Shown here in pieces: positions 7,577 through 12,870 of a DNA stretch of 12,870 bases. A program made the translations under genes and the position numbers. Origin of the DNA: JAQIBY01 sp964615585 (GTDB lineage Bacteria; Bacteroidota; Bacteroidia; Bacteroidales; ML635J-15); NCBI GenBank assembly GCA_964615585.1, contig CAZTNS010000089.1, positions 1 through 12,870 of the forward strand, in the 5' to 3' direction. Within the stretch, counting starts at the first letter, position 1; the number at the start of each line of letters is the position of its first letter. Under the pieces are notes generated by a model that was given only the letters and a program-made list of their open reading frames with translations, searched no databases and had not been told where the DNA came from.

Positions 7577-9430
7577 ATGAAAAAAGCAATTTTTATATTC
7601 GGATTTATTTTTCTTGTGCAAATCTTGTTTGCCCAGGCACCCCAATCTTTCAAGTACCAGGCGGTGATACGCTACAGCGATGGTGCGATAGTTCAGAACC
7701 AGATGGTGAGTTTGCGGATTTCACTGTTGGCAGACAGCCCGTCGGGCACTGCAACGTATGCAGAAACCCATGATGTGACAACCAACCAGTTTGGCAACGC
7801 CAACATTGACATAGGTGAAGGCACACCGCAATCCGGTGCTTTTAACAACATCGACTGGGGTGAACACACGTATTTTATACAGACGGAACTTGATATTAAC
7901 GGCAACGGGAATTATGCCTTTATTGGCACCAGCAGGCTGCAGTCTGTGCCTTATGCTTTGTATGCGGCCAATGCCGTGAATGTGGATGATGACGATCCGG
8001 ATCCTGAAAATGAGCTTCAGGTGCTTTCCTTTTCAAATGATACATTGTACTTGTCACAGAGTGGATACGTTTATTTGGGGGATTATATGGACAATACGGA
8101 TGAACAAAACCTTGATTTAGATGGCACAACCCTGAGCATATCCAACGGCAACAGCGTGGAGCTGGGCGGCGAGGTGGACCTGGATGCCGATCCCACAAAT
8201 GAAATACAATACCTGAGTATCAGCAACGATACCATATATTTGACGGATGGCGGTTTTGTGGTGTTGCCGGAAGTGTATTACGACGACATTAACAACACCC
8301 CGGATTTTACCGGCTGGGACCAAAATGTAAACGACGACTTTTCAGGAGATTACAATGACCTGGAAAACAAACCGCAGGAAATCCATGAATTTGACCTCGA
8401 TGCCGGTAACAACACGGTCTATAACGTGCATAACCCGGAAAACCCGCAGGATGCTGCGACAAAGGCGTATGTGGATGATTTGATAAATGCCATACAATCC
8501 ATTTATACCATGGTTGATTTTGAAGCTGATGATACGTTTATTAATTCCGGCGATACTATTAGCTTTACATGCCTTACTGAACTTGAACCCACCGGATACA
8601 CCTGGAATTTTGGTGATGGAGCAACAAGCAGCAATCCAACGCCAACCCATGTTTATAATGCAGATGGTTATTATGATGTATCTTTGACGATTGATTATAA
8701 CGGCATTGCCATAAACGAATCAAAAGAAGGATATATCACTGTTGCAACATGTCCATCAACAGTATCCGATTATGATGGAAATACCTACTCTACAGTTGAA
8801 ATAGGCAATCAATGTTGGATGGCTGAAAATGTTAACACAACACACTATGCAGATGGCTCTGAAATCACTGATGGCACTGGCATGGAAGGAGACACACTGC
8901 ATAAATATTATTGGAATTATGATGATGACCCAGCAAATGCAGATATTTATGGTAAGCTTTATAACTGGACTGCTTTTATGAATGGGGCTTCAGGTAGTCA
9001 GACAAATCCTAGTGGTGTACAGGGCATTTGCCCTGATGGCTGGCATGTACCAAGTGATGCAGAATTTAAACAGCTTGAAATGGCACTTGGAATGAGTCAA
9101 TCTCAAGCTGACAGCATTGATTACAGAGGTACAAACCAGGGTAGTATGTTAGCAAATAATAGTAATTTATGGGATGATGGTGGCCTTGAAAACGATACGG
9201 CTTTTGGGGCATCAGGATTTAATTTGTTACCAGCTGGGTACCGCTCTGGTACTTCTTTTTATAGTATGAATGAAAGTACATATTTACAAAGTGCAACAGA
9301 TCAAAATGGGTCAAACCCATTAAATTTTTGGTATAGGCGTTTAAGATATAATCATGCTAAAATAGAGAGAGATAATAATACATCAAAATCACATGGTTTC
9401 AGTGTTAGGTGTGTAAAGGATGTGCCGTAA
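7577..9430 (+). CDS. secreted FISUMP protein with PKD domain, paralogue of the preceding gene
   Basis: This 617-aa protein has a signal peptide (cleavage LFA|Q, residue 19) that is unrelated in sequence to its paralogue's. Residues 20-135 are nearly identical to the neighbouring protein. The repeat zone is much shorter: only one DNTDEQ unit (172-177) lies between PENELQ (143-148) and PTNEIQ (206-211). It has the tail-fibre-like motif DAATKAYVD (292-300), a PKD domain (about 312-390, WNFGDG at 343-348) and a FISUMP domain (about 394-617, with NQCWMAEN at 411-418, GICPDGWHVPSD at 483-494 and a final VRCVKDVP). No T9SS tail or transmembrane segment is visible beyond the signal peptide. It is the last gene of the operon, 11 bp after its paralogue and 25 bp from the convergent minus-strand gene. 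Base composition turns AT-rich from about 8500, at the start of the PKD domain. Confidence 0.92.
   Translation: MKKAIFIFGFIFLVQILFAQAPQSFKYQAVIRYSDGAIVQNQMVSLRISLLADSPSGTATYAETHDVTTNQFGNANIDIGEGTPQSGAFNNIDWGEHTYFIQTELDINGNGNYAFIGTSRLQSVPYALYAANAVNVDDDDPDPENELQVLSFSNDTLYLSQSGYVYLGDYMDNTDEQNLDLDGTTLSISNGNSVELGGEVDLDADPTNEIQYLSISNDTIYLTDGGFVVLPEVYYDDINNTPDFTGWDQNVNDDFSGDYNDLENKPQEIHEFDLDAGNNTVYNVHNPENPQDAATKAYVDDLINAIQSIYTMVDFEADDTFINSGDTISFTCLTELEPTGYTWNFGDGATSSNPTPTHVYNADGYYDVSLTIDYNGIAINESKEGYITVATCPSTVSDYDGNTYSTVEIGNQCWMAENVNTTHYADGSEITDGTGMEGDTLHKYYWNYDDDPANADIYGKLYNWTAFMNGASGSQTNPSGVQGICPDGWHVPSDAEFKQLEMALGMSQSQADSIDYRGTNQGSMLANNSNLWDDGGLENDTAFGASGFNLLPAGYRSGTSFYSMNESTYLQSATDQNGSNPLNFWYRRLRYNHAKIERDNNTSKSHGFSVRCVKDVP
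7627..7992 (+). repeat. 366 bp direct repeat, copy in the second FISUMP gene
   Basis: This is the second copy of the repeat at 5516-5881. It begins inside the signal-peptide codons (GTTTGCCCAGG), whereas the DNA just upstream, encoding the first 15-16 residues, is unrelated. That abrupt left edge suggests a recombination or conversion tract rather than simple tandem duplication. Confidence 0.95.
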
Positions 9431-9455
9431 ACGATCCTGGTATAGACAGTTTTTA

Positions 9456-10118
9456 TTATTCCACTCCTAATATATTTCTAAACTCTATTTCAATTTCTTT
9501 AATCATCACCGGAAAATCACGCTCAACATTTTCAGAAATTACTTTTGTGTCACTCATTAGCTTTTTTCTATAAACAGGGAAATCTGAACTCTGCTTTAAC
9601 TCTTTACTGAGTAAAGAGAAGTCCCAACCTTTTTCCCAATACTCAGCTTTAATTTTATCTAATTTTTCAGCTAAATCTTCATTGAAATACAGTCTATTCG
9701 GTGAATAGTAACTAATGAAATCGAATAATGCCTTATTTAATCTATCTGCTCTTTCCTTGCTTTCCTTTTCTGAGTCATGGATTACACCATGCATTCTTCT
9801 TGTAAATACAAACATAGCTGATTGTAATTCTATCAGTTTCGCATAAATATTTTTTACTACTTCTGCTCGGTCAACATGCAGTTTTGAGAACTGAATATTG
9901 AATTCATTTAATTTTGTGTCTAACTGGTGTTGAAAATTTCTATTTTCTTGTTCAATATTTTTTTTATGATTTTCAAGGTTTTGTTTTAACTCATCTTTTT
10001 TAATTTCAATAGTTTCATCAAAAAAATACTCAATTAGTTTTTTTCCCCATACAAGACCAGCCAGAACTAATAATATCGCGGGTCCTGATATTTCTAACAT
10101 TTTTATTATCTCTGTCAT
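9456..10118 (-). CDS. single-pass membrane protein with coiled-coil, function unknown
   Basis: I do not recognise a named family. Starting at the ATG at 10116-10118, the protein is 220 aa. Residues about 7-28 are a hydrophobic helix (SGPAILLVLAGLVWG), followed by a charged, probably coiled-coil stretch (about 32-75, rich in K, E, N and Q). A helical C-terminal region follows, containing FSKLHVDRAEVVKNIYAKL at 77-95. This last pattern recurs in hypothetical Bacteroidota proteins near accessory genes, from memory. A longer reading from 10163 would add 15 residues, but those codons fall inside the inverted repeat at 10150-10270, so I prefer the shorter form; a third candidate start is at 10100. 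It is the last gene of the minus-strand group, separated from the LRR gene by the palindrome, and ends 25 bp from the convergent FISUMP gene. A membrane sensor or effector role is speculation. Confidence 0.75.
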   Translation of the reverse strand: MTEIIKMLEISGPAILLVLAGLVWGKKLIEYFFDETIEIKKDELKQNLENHKKNIEQENRNFQHQLDTKLNEFNIQFSKLHVDRAEVVKNIYAKLIELQSAMFVFTRRMHGVIHDSEKESKERADRLNKALFDFISYYSPNRLYFNEDLAEKLDKIKAEYWEKGWDFSLLSKELKQSSDFPVYRKKLMSDTKVISENVERDFPVMIKEIEIEFRNILGVE

Positions 10119-10149
10119 AAGCTTATTATTAGCGTTCTTAAAATTGGCT

Positions 10150-10270
10150 ACAACGGTGGGCACTATGCACTGTGCGGTAATTTACCTCACAGCTTTTTGT
10201 TTCACCACATCGCTAATTTAATGATGTTCAGGTTAATTACCAAATCACCCGCCGCATGGTGTATGATTGT
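10150..10270. repeat. 121 bp imperfect inverted repeat between two minus-strand genes
   Basis: The arms share three matching blocks in order. TTGT (10267-10270) matches ACAA (10150-10153). GCATGGTG (10254-10261) matches CACTATGC (10161-10168) in 7 of 8 positions. GGTTAATTACC (10231-10241) matches GGTAATTTACC (10176-10186) in 10 of 11. The 44-base centre holds a further small stem, ACATC (10207-10211) with GATGT (10223-10227). It begins 4 bp after the LRR gene's stop and fills the gap to the membrane-protein gene. No T-tract follows, so a plain terminator is unlikely. It resembles the long palindromic spacers seen between accessory genes in other Bacteroidota and may be a recombination site or structured RNA. 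Confidence 0.75.
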
Positions 10271-10273
10271 CGG

Positions 10274-11002
10274 TTATGGGCTGTCACTTCTTATTAAATT
10301 TCTATAATAATCCAATAATGGATTTTCTAAACTATCCTTATTTCGTCTTAAAGGGTTCATTGGTGTAATAAAATCTATGTTTGTATTAGGATGCAACTGC
10401 CTGTATAAATCAACTTCATTTGGATTTATTAATGTTCCTCGGATATCTAAATCAATTACTTTTTCTAATGTTACTATTGGCTTTAATGTAGTCACGTCTG
10501 TGTTTGCTAATGTTAGAACTTCAAGATTGTCATAGTTTTCAAGACCATCTAATGACTTCAATGTTGAATTGCTTATGTGAATTGTTGTAACGTTTTTCAA
10601 ATCACGCACTTCGGTGAAATTCTTAACTTCGATTAATTCAATTTGTAATTCTTTCAATTTTTTTAAATTGTTTAGCGGTGCTAACGACTTTAATGGTCGA
10701 TAAAGACTACAAAACATGTCTCGATTAAAAATTTCTTTAAAAAACTCTTCATCTGGTATGGTACTCAAATCATATTTTTTTTCTTTGCTAATATTACTAT
10801 GCAATAATAATATACTTTTCCAATCATTTGATAGGTTATCCCACCAAGCAGTCACATTATTATAACTATGTGCAAAAGCGGAAATATCCTCCTCCTTTGG
10901 ACTGACAATATCAGGAAACAGACTTTCTTTTACTTTCAGCTTATTTTTGTCTTTGTTTCTTCTTAAAAATATTTTTTTTAGTAAATTCATTTTTAATTTC
11001 AT
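10274..11002 (-). CDS. leucine-rich-repeat protein, probably cytoplasmic
   Basis: This 242-aa protein has no signal peptide. The first 40 residues are charged. A WW-x6-WK motif (W53, W54, W61, K62) precedes the repeats; the same 'WxxLxxxWK' lead-in is found in other bacterial LRR proteins. Short leucine-rich repeats cover about 105-195 (LKSLAPLNNLKKLKELQI, then LKSLDGLENYDNLEVLTL, then LKPIVTLEKVIDLDI), resembling internalin-type repeats. The C-terminus (196-242) is unrepeated. LRRs bind protein partners, so it is probably an adaptor or sensor. The start at 11002 overlaps the PLD/J gene by 62 bp; Met5 at 10990 would reduce this to 50 bp, and neither has a clear ribosome-binding site. The long overlap implies co-expression with the PLD/J gene. 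Its codons and bases are as AT-rich as the rest of the minus-strand group. Confidence 0.82.
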   Translation of the reverse strand: MKLKMNLLKKIFLRRNKDKNKLKVKESLFPDIVSPKEEDISAFAHSYNNVTAWWDNLSNDWKSILLLHSNISKEKKYDLSTIPDEEFFKEIFNRDMFCSLYRPLKSLAPLNNLKKLKELQIELIEVKNFTEVRDLKNVTTIHISNSTLKSLDGLENYDNLEVLTLANTDVTTLKPIVTLEKVIDLDIRGTLINPNEVDLYRQLHPNTNIDFITPMNPLRRNKDSLENPLLDYYRNLIRSDSP

Positions 11003-12302
11003 TTATTTCATTAATTATTTTTTCTCGTTCAAGGCTATAGAATAGATCCCAATCATGAACTTTTTCCAAAATACTGTTATATGGTGACAATCTAATTTTA
11101 TTAATATCAAATTTAATTTTATTAATCTTATATATTAATCTTTCAATTTCTTTTTGTGTTATTGATCTTGAATCATAGGTCTTTTTCCTTATTAAGAAGT
11201 TATTATTTGATATATTTAAAAAGATTCGATTGACTTCTTCAATATCATTGTTTTTATAAGCAGTATTTAAAGTTTTGAAAATTTCTTCTGCTTCAGCCTT
11301 CATACTTACATCTATTTTGTCAGGATGACAGAGCAAAACCGCTTTTTTATAAACTTTTTTAAGATTTTGATTATCATTTTCATTCAAATCTCTTATTTTA
11401 GTTTTGCGAGCTTCATCTACTTTTTGTTTATCCTTATTAAATGCTCCAGTAAAATCTAAATTGTACTGCCTCTTTAATTCAATTAATTCAATAAGTAAAT
11501 CGCCAAGTTTTTGATTGTATTCTATAGTAAATTGATGAATCCTACGCTCAAGATCATTTTTGTGCAAAATGAGTTGGTATAGCTTAACCTCAAGAGATTC
11601 CTTGTGGAAATTTAATGCTCTCAGTTCCAAATCCTCATAAATAGCTAATTGCTGATTTGATTTCAAATAGTTGTTTATTACAAGAAGGGCTTGTGTCCAC
11701 TGATGATTTTCAAGAAGTTTAGATATTATAAAAATATCATTGTTAACATAATTCAAGTTCTTCAATAAAAAAACTGAAGAATCTATTTTTTCGAATTCAT
11801 TTGACTCAATTTGCTTTTTTATTTCCTGAATGTAGTATATCAGATTTGTTAATTCTTTTTCAGATAATTCTGATATATGTATGTGTGTACCATATTTCAG
11901 CATATAAAAATATTTTGCAAATTGTAAAGCAAGTGCTGAATCTTGTGTTACTGAGATATTTTCTCTGTTATGTTTTGATTGATAACTCCAATTATATGAT
12001 CCTGTAATCGTCGTTTTTAAATCTATAATGCAGAACTTATTATGCATTAAAGAACCTTCATAATATTTAAAAGATCCCCCAATTTGATTCATTTTTTGGT
12101 ATTCAAAACTACTTGAAATATTTATTTCGTCATAGGTTATTATTAATTCAACATTTAGTCCTTCTTTTATTTTTGAACATAAAATATCAAATAGTTCTTT
12201 ATCTGTAAACCATGCTATTGCAACTAAAATTGATGAACTAGCATTATTTAGTTCGTTAATTAAACAGTCCTTAATATTATCAAAATATGCTTTAGTACTC
12301 AT
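10941..12302 (-). CDS. PLD nuclease-like / coiled-coil / J-domain fusion protein
   Basis: This 453-aa protein combines three parts. Residues about 5-145 form a phospholipase D-like domain with one HKD motif: H87, K89, D94 and GSYN (101-104). PLD-family nucleases with a single motif, such as Nuc, act as dimers on DNA. Residues about 240-300 are strongly helical and probably coiled-coil. Residues about 309-362 match helices II and III of a DnaJ J-domain (LKKVYKKAVLLCHPDK, with HPD at 326-328, then a helix ending TLNTAY). HPD is the motif that stimulates Hsp70 ATPase; helix I and the Gly/Phe and zinc regions are absent. The Lys-rich tail ends KKQRQK. I chose the ATG at 12300-12302 because GGAG lies 9 bp upstream and the preceding gene stops 2 bp before it; a longer start at 12335 would overlap that gene by 31 bp. 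Role in DNA cutting or defence is inferred. Confidence 0.85.
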   Translation of the reverse strand: MSTKAYFDNIKDCLINELNNASSSILVAIAWFTDKELFDILCSKIKEGLNVELIITYDEINISSSFEYQKMNQIGGSFKYYEGSLMHNKFCIIDLKTTITGSYNWSYQSKHNRENISVTQDSALALQFAKYFYMLKYGTHIHISELSEKELTNLIYYIQEIKKQIESNEFEKIDSSVFLLKNLNYVNNDIFIISKLLENHQWTQALLVINNYLKSNQQLAIYEDLELRALNFHKESLEVKLYQLILHKNDLERRIHQFTIEYNQKLGDLLIELIELKRQYNLDFTGAFNKDKQKVDEARKTKIRDLNENDNQNLKKVYKKAVLLCHPDKIDVSMKAEAEEIFKTLNTAYKNNDIEEVNRIFLNISNNNFLIRKKTYDSRSITQKEIERLIYKINKIKFDINKIRLSPYNSILEKVHDWDLFYSLEREKIINEINEIKNEFTKKNIFKKKQRQK

Positions 12303-12304
12303 TT

Positions 12305-12655
12305 TTAAAATCTCCAACCAACAATCCCGTTCCATGCAGAATTAACAGTTCTAACTGATGGACCTAATTTAAGTCTTATCTGATGATATGCATATTGCAT
12401 AAATTCAAGACCACCAAGTAAATGTAATTGTTGACCGATTGCTTTAACTCGAGGATCAACACCTGCATCTTTTCCATCAGGTCCTGCTATACAGAAAGGA
12501 TATAGTCTTTTATTTTTTAAAATAATATTTGGTATTTTTTCTCCAGTAATTGGATGATTAAATGTGCCATCTATTTTTTCAATGTTTCTCATACCAATTT
12601 GAATTAATTCATCAATTCTTTGATTTACTAATGTTTTAAATACTTGTTTATTCAT
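12305..12655 (-). CDS. small conserved-type hypothetical protein, first gene of PLD/J group
   Basis: This 116-aa soluble protein has no signal peptide or membrane segment. The N-terminal 35 residues are probably helical. Residues 48-66 carry KNKRLYPFCIAGPDGKDAG. The C-terminal half has the pattern VKAIGQQLHLLGGLEFMQYAY (70-90), ending with AWNGIVGWRF (107-116). I have seen similar 'G..L...GG...M' and 'aWdGIG.W' patterns in short hypothetical proteins of phages and accessory regions, but I cannot name a family. Its stop codon is 2 bp before the PLD/J start, and that gene's ribosome-binding site lies within its last codons, so the two are translationally coupled. It may regulate or complex with the PLD/J protein; that is inference. 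No clear Shine-Dalgarno precedes its own ATG. Confidence 0.75.
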   Translation of the reverse strand: MNKQVFKTLVNQRIDELIQIGMRNIEKIDGTFNHPITGEKIPNIILKNKRLYPFCIAGPDGKDAGVDPRVKAIGQQLHLLGGLEFMQYAYHQIRLKLGPSVRTVNSAWNGIVGWRF

Positions 12656-12870
12656 AATATTTATTTTTTATGGTTGCCCATACCTTGTTTATAAACACAC
12701 CTTAACTATTTTCAATCCTGCACAACTACTCTCACACATTTCCCATCCGGTTTTTATCATCACTCAAACATAGTAAAATTATGGGAGAAAGTAAAGCGGG
12801 GTGGAGAAAAATGGGAAAAATCAGGGATACATCTGTCAATAAAATATGCAACGAAGGCTTGTGTTGCAGT
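12656..12870. other. upstream region of the minus-strand group
   Basis: These 215 bases should carry the promoter for the four minus-strand genes, immediately left of 12737, but I could not find a convincing Bacteroidota promoter pair. The right part contains the second 76 bp repeat copy. A plus-strand frame is open from an ATG at 12811 to the window edge (20 codons, no recognisable domain); it could be the start of a gene continuing to the right, but this is too short to call. Confidence 0.4.
12737..12812. repeat. 76 bp direct repeat, right copy
   Basis: This is the second copy of the repeat at 667-742, same orientation, with seven substitutions (at 12750, 12760, 12770, 12773, 12774, 12792 and 12800). 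Two of these weaken the internal stem seen in the left copy (TTTTTAT now faces AGTAAAA), while the outer CCCAT / ATGGG arms (12742-12746 and 12781-12785) remain. It lies about 80 bp upstream of the first minus-strand gene, as the left copy lies about 150 bp upstream of the first plus-strand gene. Confidence 0.75.

Noticed and set aside
9431..9455. bidirectional terminator between the convergent operons
   Set aside because: Only 25 bp separate the stop codons, and I found no stem followed by a T-tract.
10119..10163. 15-residue N-terminal extension of the coiled-coil membrane protein
   Set aside because: Its first codons lie inside the inverted repeat, and the hydrophobic helix is better placed at the N-terminus if translation begins at 10118.
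10150..10270. intrinsic terminator after the LRR gene
   Set aside because: The palindrome is much longer than a terminator, imperfect, and not followed by a run of T on the minus strand.
12811..12870. ATG-started frame open to the right edge, directly after the 76 bp repeat
   Set aside because: Twenty codons without a recognisable N-terminus; another frame is equally open, and it does not resemble MraZ despite the G-rich boxes before it.

Overview
The window looks like a piece of a Bacteroidota genome, probably a free-living or sediment/gut-type member of the Bacteroidales/Marinilabiliales or Flavobacteriia. This rests on a type IX secretion (T9SS) C-terminal sorting domain, two FISUMP (Fibrobacter succinogenes major paralogous) proteins with PKD domains, 29-residue DNTDEQ repeats, extracellular caspase and DUF4384-like proteins, and start codons mostly without Shine-Dalgarno sequences. 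No rRNA, tRNA, CRISPR array, transposase, integrase or reverse transcriptase is visible.

Layout: (1) 1-890 has no gene I can support. It holds a relatively GC-rich unrecognised stretch (about 1-340), a short 10-11 bp tandem repeat (496-548) and the first copy of a 76 bp hairpin-containing direct repeat (667-742). (2) 891-9430 is a compact six-gene plus-strand operon with gaps of 3-11 bp and one 28 bp overlap. It encodes a lipoprotein with three beta modules, a 778-aa envelope-anchored caspase, a 266-aa exported FlgT_N/DUF4384-like protein, a small T9SS-sorted protein and two paralogous FISUMP proteins. All six products appear to be exported. (3) 9456-12655 is a convergent, clearly more AT-rich, four-gene minus-strand group: a 116-aa small protein, a PLD nuclease-like/coiled-coil/J-domain fusion, a leucine-rich-repeat protein and a single-pass coiled-coil membrane protein. 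A 121 bp imperfect inverted repeat separates the last two. (4) 12656-12870 is upstream DNA carrying the second copy of the 76 bp repeat.

How it may work (inference): the plus-strand operon looks like a cell-envelope or surface module. A caspase-like protease faces the periplasm, accompanied by a DUF4384 partner and large multidomain surface proteins whose N-terminal module is shared and whose C-terminal lectin-like domain varies. The minus-strand group has the compact, overlapping, AT-rich look of an accessory or defence island: a nuclease-family domain joined to a chaperone-recruiting J-domain, co-translated with a small protein and an LRR protein. It matches no named defence system I can recall.

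The most notable sequence-level signals are: the 69/76-identical repeats bracketing all ten genes; the long palindrome between two minus-strand genes; and the FISUMP pair, where about 256 bp differ at seven bases that all change amino acids before synonymous differences suddenly begin.
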